Positions 10,208 to 19,458 of a stretch of DNA of 64,000 bases are shown here, piece by piece (position 1 is the first letter of the stretch; every line of letters starts with the position of its first letter). The notes beneath the pieces are model-generated. The model was given only the letters and a program-made list of their open reading frames with translations. It was not told where the DNA came from and searched no databases. This DNA comes from Paenibacillus sp. USDA918EY (lineage in GTDB: Bacteria > Bacillota > Bacilli > Paenibacillales > Paenibacillaceae): NCBI RefSeq assembly GCF_009870825.1, contig NZ_WTWY01000003.1, forward strand, positions 372,001 to 436,000, in the 5' to 3' direction. The translations under genes were made by a program, and so were the position numbers.

Positions 10208-10555
10208 ATGGTTCATTCCGATTCCAATGAATTCAAACAGAAGCTGAGCCAGGTATATAATGAAGTCTCAAAGGAATTGTTTGGCTTCGGAACTTCTTTA
10301 TTGAAGACAAGCGTTCAACCCGAGGCGATCACGTTATATGCCCGGCATCGTCGCTCCCCCCGTTCCACTGTGCTTGAGGGCGAGGTTCCGGCTTTGAAAT
10401 ACGAAGTCGACTTTTACATGTCGATGATTTACAAGAAAAAGCTGAAAACCCGCTTGGAAGACGAGCTGGGATTGCGTATCGAAGTTTTGCTTCGGGATTA
10501 CGATCCCGCCACGCAGTGGGCAGTCACGAACATACTTTTACAGACCGATTCATAA
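10208..10555 (+). CDS. DUF2294 family protein
   Basis: A 115-residue soluble protein. GAAGGTGA lies a few bases before the ATG. The text (LSQVYNEVSKELFGFG, then YARHRRSPRS, then a DYDPATQW region near the end) fits the DUF2294 family, about 120 residues long in Bacillales, whose biochemical role is not established. It has its own promoter and a strong hairpin downstream, so it is probably monocistronic and separate from the purine operon that follows. Confidence 0.8.
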   Translation: MVHSDSNEFKQKLSQVYNEVSKELFGFGTSLLKTSVQPEAITLYARHRRSPRSTVLEGEVPALKYEVDFYMSMIYKKKLKTRLEDELGLRIEVLLRDYDPATQWAVTNILLQTDS

Positions 10556-10640
10556 CCGCGGCGCTTTCCTTTTGATTTATCTTAAGGACTGCCCGTTGCC
10601 TGGAAACGAAACGGATGCCGCTCTTTCTTTGTTTACAATG

Positions 10641-10690
10641 AAAAAGCGCTCTAGTTAGAGATTTTTTCTACCTAGGGCGCTTTTCTTTTT
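10641..10690 (+). terminator. Intrinsic terminator (or leader attenuator) before the Pot-type operon
   Basis: A stem of about 13 pairs (AAAAGCGCTCTAG with CTAGGGCGCTTTT, one G-T pair) is followed by a T-rich run. It may end the DUF2294 transcript. If the next operon's promoter lies upstream of it, it could instead act as an attenuator; no clear promoter was found between it and the GTG at 10732. Confidence 0.75.
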
Positions 10691-10731
10691 TATCATAACG
10701 CTTTTTTAAAAACACATGGGAGTGAATCATT

Positions 10732-11802
10732 GTGAAAAAAACATGGATCAAAGGTTTTCTCGCTTGCAGCCTGTCCGCGCTCGTGCTGGCCGGATGCGGA
10801 AGCAACGGCAAAAACGGGGCTGAAGGAGATTCGTCCGGCGCCAAGCAGCAAAAACTCGTCATTTCGACTTGGGGTTTCGCGGAAGACTTCTATAATAAGG
10901 AAGTTTATGAGCCGTTCGAAAAAGCGCACAACGTGAAAATCGTGCTGGAAACAGGCAATAACGCCGACCGCCTAAGCAAAATCCTTCAGGGAAGCTCCGA
11001 CGTCGACGTGATTTACCTCTCGGATTATTATGCGCAGCAGGGCATCGAAGCAGGCGCCTTCGAAAAAATCGACCGCAGCCGCTTAAAAAACCTGGACAAC
11101 GTGTATGACATCGCCAAAGCGCCAAACGGCGAAGACTACGGCCCTGCCTACACGATCGGCCAGCTGGGAATCGCTTACGATCCCAAAGCCGCCGGAACGA
11201 AAATCGAGGCCTGGAGCGACCTGTGGAAGCCCGAGCTGAAAGGCAAACTGACGATGCCGAGCATTACGTCCACCAGCGGTCCGATGATGGTCGACGCCGC
11301 ATCGAAGGTGGCGGGCGCCGCGGAATTTAACGAAGATCAAGCGTTCGAACGGTTGACCGCACTGAATCCGGGCGTCGTGAAGTACTACAGCAAAACTTCC
11401 GAATTCGTCAACATGTTCACGCAAGGCGAGGCGTCCGCCGGCCCGATCATGCAGATGTATGTGGGCGACCTGCAAAAAGCCGTGCCGGGCATCGAATTCG
11501 TGACGCCGAAAGAAGGCGCTTATGCCATCATCAATACGCTGAACGTCGTCAAAGGAAGCAAAAACAAGGAACTGGCGGAAGAATTCATCGACTGGCAGCT
11601 CAGCCAAGAGGTACAGGAAAAAGCGGCAAAAGCCAAAGTCGACTCCCCTGCCAACAAAAACGTCAAACTGTCGACGAAAGAAGCCGTAGGCGTAACCTAC
11701 GGGGCGGATGTCGTCGAGAAGCTGCAAAAGCTTGATATGGCGTTCGTCAACAGCCATCTCAAAGCATGGACCGACCGTTTTAACCGCGAGGTTACCCGCT
11801 AA
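10732..11802 (+). CDS. PotD-type ABC transporter substrate-binding lipoprotein
   Basis: A 356-residue lipoprotein with a GTG start (GGGAG nine bases upstream) and a clear signal with lipobox LAGC at residues 19-22. The mature part (ISTWGFAEDFYNKEVYEPFEKAH, then IGQLGIAYDP, then EEFIDWQLSQEVQ) is of the spermidine/putrescine-binding PotD class. Polyamine is the textbook ligand of this family, but the gene heads an operon with a nucleoside hydrolase and an adenine deaminase, so I infer a purine base, nucleoside or related cation as ligand. A strong hairpin directly after it probably raises its level over the downstream genes. Confidence 0.85.
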   Translation: MKKTWIKGFLACSLSALVLAGCGSNGKNGAEGDSSGAKQQKLVISTWGFAEDFYNKEVYEPFEKAHNVKIVLETGNNADRLSKILQGSSDVDVIYLSDYYAQQGIEAGAFEKIDRSRLKNLDNVYDIAKAPNGEDYGPAYTIGQLGIAYDPKAAGTKIEAWSDLWKPELKGKLTMPSITSTSGPMMVDAASKVAGAAEFNEDQAFERLTALNPGVVKYYSKTSEFVNMFTQGEASAGPIMQMYVGDLQKAVPGIEFVTPKEGAYAIINTLNVVKGSKNKELAEEFIDWQLSQEVQEKAAKAKVDSPANKNVKLSTKEAVGVTYGADVVEKLQKLDMAFVNSHLKAWTDRFNREVTR

Positions 11803-11836
11803 GCGGCAAGCGGTTCAATTACGGGCAGCATATACC

Positions 11837-11864
11837 GGCAGGGGCTGCTTGCCCCTGCCTTTTT
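11837..11864 (+). terminator. Intra-operon hairpin with T run after the binding-protein gene
   Basis: A nine-pair GC-rich stem (GGCAGGGGC with GCCCCTGCC, loop TGCTT) is followed by TTTTT. It has the form of an intrinsic terminator inside the operon. Partial read-through would give an excess of the binding protein over the permeases and enzymes, as is usual for importers. Confidence 0.8.
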
Positions 11865-11914
11865 GAAGATATAAGGGAGCCATAAGTTTACCCGGTCCAG
11901 AAAGGGGAATCCAT

Positions 11915-12847
11915 GTGAAAAAAACGATATTGGACGTCGATACCGGCATCGACGACGCGCTTGGCATCATGCTTGCGATCCGGAGCGGCGAGCTTGACGT
12001 GCTGGGCATTACAACGGTGAACGGCAACGTGTCGCTGGAGACGGCGACAAACAATACATGCAAAATTTTGGAGCTGATCGACGCCGCGCCCTCCATCTCC
12101 GTATACCCCGGGGCATCCCGTCCGCTCATGCGCGGCAGTCTGTTCGAACACCGGGTTCACGGGCAGGACGGGCTGGGCGGCGCTTTGGCCGAAATGCGCC
12201 CTGCCGATCGCGTCGACCGGAGCCTTTTCGGTCCCGATTTTATCATCGAGCAGGTCCGGCGTTTTCCGGGTGAGGTGACGCTGATCGCTACCGCGCCGCT
12301 GACCAACGTCGCGCTGGCATTGGCCAAATATCCGCCGCTTGTCCATGAACTGAAGGAAATCGTCGTGATGGGCGGCGCGGTTCAAACGTACGGCAATATC
12401 ACGCCCGTGGCGGAATACAACATGCATGTCGATCCGGAGGCGGCCAAACTCGTCTTCCAGGCAGGGTTTCCGCGCCTGCTCATGGTCGGTCTGGACGTGA
12501 CCCGGACAGCCCTGCTGACCCGCGAACATATCGACGCCATGGGAACTTCCGCAATAGCCGATTATGTCCGCGCCAGCACAGCGGATTACATGAAACGCTA
12601 TTGTGAGCGAAACGGCGTCCAGGCATGCGCCATGCATGACCCGCTGGCCGTCGGGGCCGCCATCTGGCCCGAAATGGTTCGTTCCGCCCGGCATTATGTC
12701 GACGTGGAGACGAAAAGCGAGCTGTGCGACGGTCAGACGGTATGCGATTTTCAAAACCGTCTGCAGCGGGAGCCCAATGTTGACGTTTGCCTGGAGGCCG
12801 ATTCGGATGAATTCATAAGCCGCTTTATCGACGTTCTCCGCGGCTGA
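11915..12847 (+). CDS. Inosine/uridine-preferring nucleoside hydrolase
   Basis: A 310-residue enzyme of the IunH/Rih family. It hydrolyses the N-glycosidic bond of nucleosides to give a base and ribose. The calcium-binding N-terminal motif is DVDTGIDDA (residues 7-15; DxDxGxDD type), followed by ITTVNGNVS, VMGGAV and the C-terminal MHDPLAV segment typical of the family. GTG start with AAAGGGG upstream; an overlapping ATG is immediately followed by TGA and is excluded. Cytoplasmic, no signal peptide. Its place between PotD- and PotB-like genes suggests that it acts on what the transporter imports. Base specificity cannot be read. Confidence 0.92.
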   Translation: MKKTILDVDTGIDDALGIMLAIRSGELDVLGITTVNGNVSLETATNNTCKILELIDAAPSISVYPGASRPLMRGSLFEHRVHGQDGLGGALAEMRPADRVDRSLFGPDFIIEQVRRFPGEVTLIATAPLTNVALALAKYPPLVHELKEIVVMGGAVQTYGNITPVAEYNMHVDPEAAKLVFQAGFPRLLMVGLDVTRTALLTREHIDAMGTSAIADYVRASTADYMKRYCERNGVQACAMHDPLAVGAAIWPEMVRSARHYVDVETKSELCDGQTVCDFQNRLQREPNVDVCLEADSDEFISRFIDVLRG

Positions 12848-12872
12848 TTTTATAAAACAGGAGATTGCATTC

Positions 12873-13694
12873 ATGAAAAAGCGATACTTGTACGTGCTAT
12901 TGGCACCCGGCTTGGTATTTTTGACGTTGTTCATGATCGTTCCGCTCGTCCTGACGGTCGGCTCGACCTTGTTCCAAGACGGCGGCTTTACCGCCGGGAT
13001 TTACACGCAATTTTTTAAAGACGCTTATTTCCTTGATATTTTGGGCACGACTTTGCTTGTTAGCGTCATGACCACCTTGCTGTGCGTCTTGATCGGTTTT
13101 CCGGTCGCTTACTATTTTTCCAAGCTTCCGCCGCGCAAAAAAGGCATCATGCTGGCGCTGGCGATTTTTCCGTTATTGACAAGTTCGGTCGTCCGCTCCT
13201 TCAGCTGGATGATCATCCTCGGCAAAAACGGCCTGGTAAACAATCTTATGACGGCCCTCGGCATCATCCATGAACCGCTTAGCATTCTGTACACGCCGGT
13301 CGCGATGATCATCGGGCTTGTCCACCTGTTCCTGCCGCTTATTCTCATTACGCTCGTCGGCGTCATGGAATCGATCGACCACGATTTGGTGCGGGCGGCC
13401 CAAAGCCTCGGAGCTTCCAAGCTGACGGCCTTCCGCAAAATCGTCGTCCCGCTCAGCATTCCGGGGCTGATCGTCGGCAGCATTCTCGTGTTTGTCGGCA
13501 GCCTGACCGCTTATACCACGCCTGCCCTGCTGGGCGGTAAAAAACGCGTCGTCGCGACGTTTCTGTACCAGAATGCGATCACGCTGAACGATTGGCAGGC
13601 GGCGTCGGCCATCGCTACCATCATGATGATCATCACGTTTATCGTCATCGGGCTGATGAACAAAGCGGCGGCTAAATTCAAACCGAAGGAGTAG
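12873..13694 (+). CDS. PotB/PotH-type ABC transporter permease
   Basis: A 273-residue membrane protein with about six helices (first near residues 5-27) and the EAA loop (DLVRAAQSLGASKLTAFRKIVVPLSIPG). This is the first permease of a spermidine/putrescine-class importer. AGGAGA precedes the ATG, and the gene starts 25 bases after the nucleoside hydrolase and ends 6 bases before the partner permease. Confidence 0.9.
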   Translation: MKKRYLYVLLAPGLVFLTLFMIVPLVLTVGSTLFQDGGFTAGIYTQFFKDAYFLDILGTTLLVSVMTTLLCVLIGFPVAYYFSKLPPRKKGIMLALAIFPLLTSSVVRSFSWMIILGKNGLVNNLMTALGIIHEPLSILYTPVAMIIGLVHLFLPLILITLVGVMESIDHDLVRAAQSLGASKLTAFRKIVVPLSIPGLIVGSILVFVGSLTAYTTPALLGGKKRVVATFLYQNAITLNDWQAASAIATIMMIITFIVIGLMNKAAAKFKPKE

Positions 13695-13700
13695 ATACGG

Positions 13701-14489
13701 ATGAAAAACAAAAACCCGGGGCTTGCCCTCTTTACCTTTATCGTCTATTTGTTTCTGCTCGGGCCGCTCGTCATCATCGCCGTCACCTCCTTTGAACCGG
13801 GGACGGTCCTGAAGTTTCCGCCGACCGGATTTTCGCTGAAGTGGTACCAGAACATTTTTGATGTCGAAATGTTTATGAGCACGTTCAAGACGTCGATCCT
13901 GGTCTCCCTTTTGGGCAACGTGCTTGCCATTCTTCTCGGGATCCCGGCCGCATATGCGCTGAACCGCGCGACGTTCCGGGGCAAGGAGACGCTGAACGCG
14001 GTATTTCTGTCCCCGCTCCTCATTCCCGGCATCGTGCTCGGGTTTACGCTGCTGAAATATGTCGTCATCGCCTTTCACATTCCGATTTATGCGGCGCTGC
14101 TGATCGGGCATACGGTCATCATGCTGCCGTTTATTATCCGGGTCATCGGCTCGAGCCTTGCAGGATTCGATTTTGCGGTCGAGGAAGCCGCGCTGAGCCT
14201 CGGTTCAAGCCGGCTGGCCACCTTTTTCAAAGTCGTCCTGCCGAACATCAAATCCGGCATCATCGCATCGGTGCTGCTTGCGTTTCTGGAATCGTTCAAC
14301 AACGTCGATATTTCGCTGTTCATGACCGGACCGGGCGTCAGCACGCTGCCGATTCAAATGCTGACTTACGTGGAGAACTATTTCGATCCGACCATCGCGG
14401 CGATTTCGGTGCTGCTGATGCTGATTACCGCGGGATTCATGTTCCTGATCGAAAGGCTGCTTGGACTCACCTATTTCACCAAACAATAA
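13701..14489 (+). CDS. PotC/PotI-type ABC transporter permease
   Basis: A 262-residue membrane protein with about six helices and an EAA loop (FAVEEAALSLGSSRLATFFKVVLPNIKSG). It is the second permease of the importer, paired with the PotB-type protein. AAGGAG eight bases before the ATG overlaps the end of the upstream gene, which suggests translational coupling. Confidence 0.9.
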   Translation: MKNKNPGLALFTFIVYLFLLGPLVIIAVTSFEPGTVLKFPPTGFSLKWYQNIFDVEMFMSTFKTSILVSLLGNVLAILLGIPAAYALNRATFRGKETLNAVFLSPLLIPGIVLGFTLLKYVVIAFHIPIYAALLIGHTVIMLPFIIRVIGSSLAGFDFAVEEAALSLGSSRLATFFKVVLPNIKSGIIASVLLAFLESFNNVDISLFMTGPGVSTLPIQMLTYVENYFDPTIAAISVLLMLITAGFMFLIERLLGLTYFTKQ

Positions 14490-14505
14490 ATGGAGGCATA
14501 AGACG

Positions 14506-15561
14506 ATGTCTTTACTGCAATTGGATAACGTATCGGTCGCTTATGACCAGCAATACATTTTGAAGGACTTCAACCTCTCCGTCGAAAAAGGCCACCTGAT
14601 TTCGCTGCTGGGTCCCAGCGGCTGCGGTAAAACGACCACGCTCCGGCTGATCGCCGGTTTTCTCGACGCTTCGGACGGCCGGTTTACGTTCGGGGGCTCG
14701 GATTATACCCGCGTTCCGATCAACAAACGGAATTTCGGGTTCGTGTTCCAGAGCTACGCGCTGTTCCCGCACATGTCCGTCTTCGATAACGTCGCGTTCG
14801 GATTGCGGCTGCGCAAGGTGAAAGAAGACGAAATCAAAAAACGGGTCATGCGAATGCTCGAAATCGTCAGCCTGGGCGGCTTCGAGAACCGTTTCCCGCA
14901 GGCGCTTTCCGGCGGGCAAAAACAGCGGGTCGCGATCGCCCGCGCGCTGGTGATCGAACCGGATCTGCTGTTGTTCGACGAGCCGCTGTCCAATCTGGAC
15001 GCCAACCTCCGGATCAACATGCGCGTGGAAATCCGCCGCATCCAGCAGGAACTTGGCATCACCGCCGTGTACGTGTCGCATGACCAGGAGGAATGCTTCT
15101 CCATTTCCGACCGGGTGGCCGTCATGAATAAAGGGATTATCGAGCAGCTCGATCAGCCTTCGGTCATATTCCAATATCCCAAAACGGAATTCGTGGCCCG
15201 GTTTATCGGCTTCAACAATTTTATCGCCTTTGATGAACGCGAAGACGAAGGCTCCTTCTACAGCCTGCGCAGCGGGGAATACCATTTCCATGCCGCGAAG
15301 GCTCCCGGGATGCCCGTGACGATGAAAGGGGCGATCCGCCCGGACGACCTCATTGCGGGAACGCCGGCGGAAATTCAGCCCGGCGACAACGTGCTGACGG
15401 GCAAGGTGAAAGTCAGCACCTATCTCGGCCGCAGCTACCAATATGTCGTCGTCACTCCGCTTGGCGAATTTACGGTAAACAAGGAAATGCAGCAGCCCTA
15501 TGCCAATGGGCAGGAAATCCGCCTGTTGTTTCCATCGGAGAAGCTTGTTCTTGTCGAATAA
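14506..15561 (+). CDS. PotA-type ABC transporter ATP-binding protein
   Basis: A 351-residue ATPase that powers the Pot-type importer. Walker A is GPSGCGKTT (residues 36-44), the signature is LSGGQKQRVAIARAL and Walker B is LLLFDEPLSNLD; a C-terminal regulatory (TOBE-like) region covers about residues 240-350. The start at 14506 has TGGAGG upstream; an in-frame start 45 bases earlier lies inside the preceding gene and is not used. Among the importers in this window this is the only one encoded with its own ATPase. Confidence 0.93.
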   Translation: MSLLQLDNVSVAYDQQYILKDFNLSVEKGHLISLLGPSGCGKTTTLRLIAGFLDASDGRFTFGGSDYTRVPINKRNFGFVFQSYALFPHMSVFDNVAFGLRLRKVKEDEIKKRVMRMLEIVSLGGFENRFPQALSGGQKQRVAIARALVIEPDLLLFDEPLSNLDANLRINMRVEIRRIQQELGITAVYVSHDQEECFSISDRVAVMNKGIIEQLDQPSVIFQYPKTEFVARFIGFNNFIAFDEREDEGSFYSLRSGEYHFHAAKAPGMPVTMKGAIRPDDLIAGTPAEIQPGDNVLTGKVKVSTYLGRSYQYVVVTPLGEFTVNKEMQQPYANGQEIRLLFPSEKLVLVE

Positions 15562-15579
15562 CAATAGGGGGAATTGATC

Positions 15580-17295
15580 ATGCAGCCAGATCTGCTTCTG
15601 CTCAAACCGAAAGTGTACAACAGTTATTTCAAGCAATGGACGGAAACCAACGTCGCCGTCAAAGACGGAAAATTTATGTATATCGGCCCGCGCGGAGAAG
15701 AGTCGTTCCAGGCTGGACGGGTGATCGACGCAAGCGGCCTGTACATGGTGCCAGGCTTTATCGACATCCATCTTCACATCGAGAGCACGATGGTGACGCC
15801 CGGCTCCTTCTCGCAAGGGCTGCTCCGAAACGGCGTCACGACGATCGTGCCGGAGCCCCATGAAATGGCCAACGTCTTTGGCCTCGACGGGGTTCTGGAA
15901 ATGATCAACGCCAGCCGGGATTGCGAAGTGGACATGTTCTACGCGATTCCAAGCTCCGTGCCGGCGACCTCGCTGGAAACCTCGGGCGGCTCGATCGAAA
16001 TCGAAGACATGGAAGCATTGCTTGCGACCGGCGACGTCATCTGCTTGGGCGAAATCATGAACTACGTGGATATCATTACCGATCCGGACTGCAAAACGAA
16101 CCGGATCTTGAAGCATATGAAAGAACATCATCCGGAGCTCGTCATCGAAGGGCATGTGCCGAAGCTGCTTGACCTCGATCTGCAGCGCGTCATCTTCGCC
16201 GGCGTCGATTCCGACCACACGCATCAAACCGTCGAAGGACTCAAGGCAAGGATCGGCGCAGGCATGTTCATCGAAATCCAGGAGAAATCGATGACGCCGG
16301 AAATTATGGACTATCTCGTCAAGCATGACGTGTCCGAACACTTCTGCTTCGTAACCGATGACGTCATGGCCGATTCTTTCGAGGCACGGGGGCATTTGAA
16401 CCACATCGTCCGCAAAGCGATCGGCATGGGCATGGCGCCGGAAAAGGCCATCTATGCGGCCACCTCCTCCCCTTCCCGCCGCATGCGGCTGTATGACCGG
16501 GGAACGATCGCGCCGGGGAAAACCGCAGACTTCCAGCTGATTTCCAGCCTCTCAGACCTGAAGCTCGAAGCGGTGTACAAAAACGGCAAGGAGGCCTATA
16601 CGGCGGCCGCTCCATCGCAACCGAAGACGGCCGGATACCGGTTTCCGGATCATTTTTACCGGAGCGTGCAGCTTCACGAGCTAAGCGAAGCGGATTTCGC
16701 CGCTAAGGTTGGCGTGGAAGACGGCACCTATCTCTGCCGGGTAATGACCGTTCAGGATGGCTCGACGTTTACCCAGGAAAGCCGCGTCGAATTGCAGGCG
16801 GCGGACGGATGCCTGCAGTGGGAAGGCAGCGGCCTGGGCATGATCGCCACGTTCGAGCGTTACGGCAAGCATGGCGGCAAAGCCTTCGGCTTGATCGGCG
16901 GCGACACGATCCAAAAGGGTGCGGTCGCCACGACGTATTCCCATGACAACCACAACCTGCTTGTTGTAGGGCATAACGTCAAGGACATGCTTCTCGCCGC
17001 AAACACCGTCATCCGGCAGCAGGGCGGCTTCTGCGTCGTTTCGGACGGCGAAGTGACGGCCAACATGCATCTGCCCGTCGGAGGCATTCTGACAGAGGAG
17101 CCGCTCGAATCGGCCGCCGAATCGGTCAAGCGGCTGCGCGAGGCGATGCAGGCGCTCGGCTACAAGCACTACAACCCGATCATGTCCATCGCCACCCATT
17201 CGCTGCCCGTCAGCCCGTATTTAAAAATCACCGACCGCGGCCTCATCGACGTCAACGCCGGCCAGGTAGTGCCTCTGATTATCGAAAAAAGATAA
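15580..17295 (+). CDS. ade: Adenine deaminase
   Basis: A 571-residue amidohydrolase that converts adenine to hypoxanthine and ammonia. The metal-site motif is GFIDIHLHIEST (H64, H66), the length equals the family norm, and the later THQTVEG, FVTDDV and HDNHNLLVVG segments are also typical. The ATG at 15580 has AGGGGG upstream; a TTG six bases earlier is in frame but less well placed. It is the last gene of the six-gene operon. With the nucleoside hydrolase it would turn imported adenosine into hypoxanthine for salvage or nitrogen supply. Confidence 0.92.
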   Translation: MQPDLLLLKPKVYNSYFKQWTETNVAVKDGKFMYIGPRGEESFQAGRVIDASGLYMVPGFIDIHLHIESTMVTPGSFSQGLLRNGVTTIVPEPHEMANVFGLDGVLEMINASRDCEVDMFYAIPSSVPATSLETSGGSIEIEDMEALLATGDVICLGEIMNYVDIITDPDCKTNRILKHMKEHHPELVIEGHVPKLLDLDLQRVIFAGVDSDHTHQTVEGLKARIGAGMFIEIQEKSMTPEIMDYLVKHDVSEHFCFVTDDVMADSFEARGHLNHIVRKAIGMGMAPEKAIYAATSSPSRRMRLYDRGTIAPGKTADFQLISSLSDLKLEAVYKNGKEAYTAAAPSQPKTAGYRFPDHFYRSVQLHELSEADFAAKVGVEDGTYLCRVMTVQDGSTFTQESRVELQAADGCLQWEGSGLGMIATFERYGKHGGKAFGLIGGDTIQKGAVATTYSHDNHNLLVVGHNVKDMLLAANTVIRQQGGFCVVSDGEVTANMHLPVGGILTEEPLESAAESVKRLREAMQALGYKHYNPIMSIATHSLPVSPYLKITDRGLIDVNAGQVVPLIIEKR

Positions 17296-17328
17296 ATGTG
17301 TTCAATCGTTTGGATTCCACAAAACAAC

Positions 17329-17374
17329 AGCCCCGTGAAGAGCAGCATGAGCTTCTGCATCACGGGGCTTTCTT
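17329..17374 (+). terminator. Intrinsic terminator of the purine operon
   Basis: Outer stem AGCCCCGTGA with TCACGGGGCT, an inner stem (GAAGAGC / GCTTC), then TTTCTT. It lies between the adenine deaminase gene and the convergent DUF2935 gene. Confidence 0.8.
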
Positions 17375-17417
17375 ATGTTCGCTACGACTTAACCTCTGCT
17401 TCAAACAGCGGCCCTGC

Positions 17418-18212
17418 CTACTCGATCCTCGGCTTTGCCGGATCGCACTTCGGCTGGGGCACTTCCCCGGACTGGGCAAGCTTCCCCAAATAATAACATT
17501 CTTCCCGGTACATATGGTCCGGCACGAGCTTATTCAGGCGGCTTAACAGCTCGGCGCTGATATCCAGCTCCTCCACCTCCAGCAGAAACGCCATAAATGC
17601 GGACATTTCCACATCAACGTCGCCGTGAAACTTCTTGATCGAAGGATACGTCGTTTTTAACGTCCGCAGATAGCCGACCAATTCCAACGCCTTCAAATAA
17701 AATTCGTTAAAATGCTGTTCGAACTCCTTGCTCCTGCGGATCAATCTTCTTTCGACCCCGTCCAGGTCGGACGCGATCGACGCGGAGTGGAAGACCGCAT
17801 CCGGCAGCCACAGCAGGTCATGGTGCAGCGGATGATAACGCGGCACCGGTTTGCCGGCAAGCAGCTCCTTCAAAATCCTTTCGTATTCTTCCAGCTCGTT
17901 GAGCATATGGTTGATGAAGGTCGGAGACAGCCCGATGACGATTTGGCCGAGCAGCGCACGGTCCAGGAGGCTGAGCTTGAATGCGCGCAGCTCGACCGTA
18001 GCTTGGTAAGCCTGTTCGTTCAGCTGCCTTAAATCCTGATCGGGTCCCAAACTCCGCGACTGCGCAAGCAGCCCGTCGAACCATTGAATAAACCGGTTCG
18101 CCTTTTGAACGTCCTCCGCTTCCTTGGACGACAGCCCGTTAAAAATAAACCGTGCATGATCCCCTAAAATTTGCAGCCAAAACCTGTGTTCAAACAACGC
18201 CTCGCCGCTCAT
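17418..18212 (-). CDS. DUF2935 domain protein
   Basis: A 264-residue soluble, mostly helical protein with repeated His/Glu-containing helices (ALFEHRFWLQILGDHARFI near residue 5, later HHDLLWLPDAVFHSASIASDLD). This is the DUF2935 pattern, a helical-bundle family suspected to bind metal; no function is established. The frame opens upstream to 18260, but the ATG at 18212 has GAAGGGGG upstream and the conserved part begins right after it. Confidence 0.82.
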   Translation of the reverse strand: MSGEALFEHRFWLQILGDHARFIFNGLSSKEAEDVQKANRFIQWFDGLLAQSRSLGPDQDLRQLNEQAYQATVELRAFKLSLLDRALLGQIVIGLSPTFINHMLNELEEYERILKELLAGKPVPRYHPLHHDLLWLPDAVFHSASIASDLDGVERRLIRRSKEFEQHFNEFYLKALELVGYLRTLKTTYPSIKKFHGDVDVEMSAFMAFLLEVEELDISAELLSRLNKLVPDHMYREECYYLGKLAQSGEVPQPKCDPAKPRIE

Positions 18213-18354
18213 GCGAAAGCCCCCTTCACCCTCATATTCAGCCGGGCCTTTTGCATGCATCCGTTTAGCGTTCGGCGCTCTGAACGGATGGCCGCAAAAG
18301 GCTGAACCAGCTACAAATATATGCCGTCAGGGACCGCATTTATGCGGTTAAAAA

Positions 18355-19425
18355 TTACAGCAGGCCGGACTTTAGAACTTCCGCGTAAAACGCCTCGAAC
18401 TGAGGAATGTTGAGCTGCTGCGCCGCATCCGACAATGCCGTCGCCGGATCCGGATGCACCTCGACCATGACGCCGTCCGCTCCGGCGGCCAGCGCCGCTT
18501 TGGCGCAAGGCGCCAAGATGTCTTTACGCCCCGTCGAATGCGTCACGTCGACCAAAACCGGCAAATGGGTTTCCTGCTTCAAAATGGGCACCGCCGAAAT
18601 ATCGAGCGTATTGCGGGTCGCCTTTTCGTAGGTCCGGATGCCGCGTTCGATCAGCATCACCTGACTGTTGCCGCGGGACACGATATATTCGGCCGCATGG
18701 ACGAATTCATCAAGCGTTGCCGCCAGTCCCCGTTTCAGGAGAATCGGCGTTTGAACATCGCCGGCCGCCTTGAGCAGCTCAAAGTTTTGCATGTTTCTGG
18801 CTCCGATCTGGATCACGTCGATATAGTCGCATGCCAGTTCGATATGCGCCGGGTCCACGATTTCGCTGATCGTTTTCAGGCCGAATTCGGCCGCGACCTC
18901 TTTCAAAATCTTCAAGCCTTCCACGCCTAACCCCTGGAAATCGTACGGGGAGGTTCTCGGCTTGAACGCGCCTCCGCGCATTACGGTAATCCCCGCCTCT
19001 TTCAGCGCCTTGGCGACCGTGCGCACCTGCTCGTAGCTTTCGACCGAACATGGACCCGCGATCATCACCGGCTTGCCGCCGCCGATCGTCACCTCGCCCA
19101 GTTGGATCAGCGTGTCCTCCTGCTTCTTTTTCCGGCTGACGAGCAGATGTTTTTTATGATCTACCTGCTGCAGCGACAACGAGGCTTGAAAAATTTGTTT
19201 GAAGAGATGCCGCACCGTCTCGTGATCAAACGGCCCTTCATTGTGTGCCACCAGCTTCTCCAGCATTTCCTTTTCACGCACCGGATCGAATTTGGGAACG
19301 CCCTGCTTCTCTTTTTCGACGCCCAGCTCCTGGGCGATTGTGGCGCGCTCCGACAGAAGCGCAAGCAGCTGCAGGTTGACTTCATCCAATTTCGTGCGCA
19401 ATTGCTCCAATCTTCCTTGACTCAT
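18355..19425 (-). CDS. aroA: Bifunctional 3-deoxy-7-phosphoheptulonate synthase / chorismate mutase
   Basis: A 356-residue fusion. Residues 1-85 or so are an AroQ-type chorismate mutase ([20 protein letters not shown]), and about 105-345 is a DAHP synthase of the B. subtilis AroA class ([25 protein letters not shown], then THSTGRKD). It makes the first intermediate of the shikimate pathway, and the mutase domain is known in this class as the prephenate/chorismate feedback site. GGAGAGG precedes the ATG. A T-box leader lies upstream, so expression should respond to uncharged tRNA. The symbol follows B. subtilis use; in E. coli aroA is another enzyme. Confidence 0.95.
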   Translation of the reverse strand: MSQGRLEQLRTKLDEVNLQLLALLSERATIAQELGVEKEKQGVPKFDPVREKEMLEKLVAHNEGPFDHETVRHLFKQIFQASLSLQQVDHKKHLLVSRKKKQEDTLIQLGEVTIGGGKPVMIAGPCSVESYEQVRTVAKALKEAGITVMRGGAFKPRTSPYDFQGLGVEGLKILKEVAAEFGLKTISEIVDPAHIELACDYIDVIQIGARNMQNFELLKAAGDVQTPILLKRGLAATLDEFVHAAEYIVSRGNSQVMLIERGIRTYEKATRNTLDISAVPILKQETHLPVLVDVTHSTGRKDILAPCAKAALAAGADGVMVEVHPDPATALSDAAQQLNIPQFEAFYAEVLKSGLL

Positions 19426-19458
19426 CCCATGTCCTCTCCTTTATCCCTTATGATCTTG

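Noticed and set aside
10556..10731. Purine riboswitch in the leader of the purine operon
   Set aside because: I looked for the conserved purine-aptamer core and found neither the paired loops nor the TTTCTACC/CCGTAAAT texts. The stretch TTTTTTCTACCTAGG is part of the terminator stem.
14512..16404. Open minus-strand frame of about 630 codons opposite the PotA-type and adenine deaminase genes
   Set aside because: It lies wholly antisense to two genes with clear motifs, its residues look random and rich in His/Arg/Asp, and it has no ribosome site. Such shadows arise from the GC-rich third codon positions.
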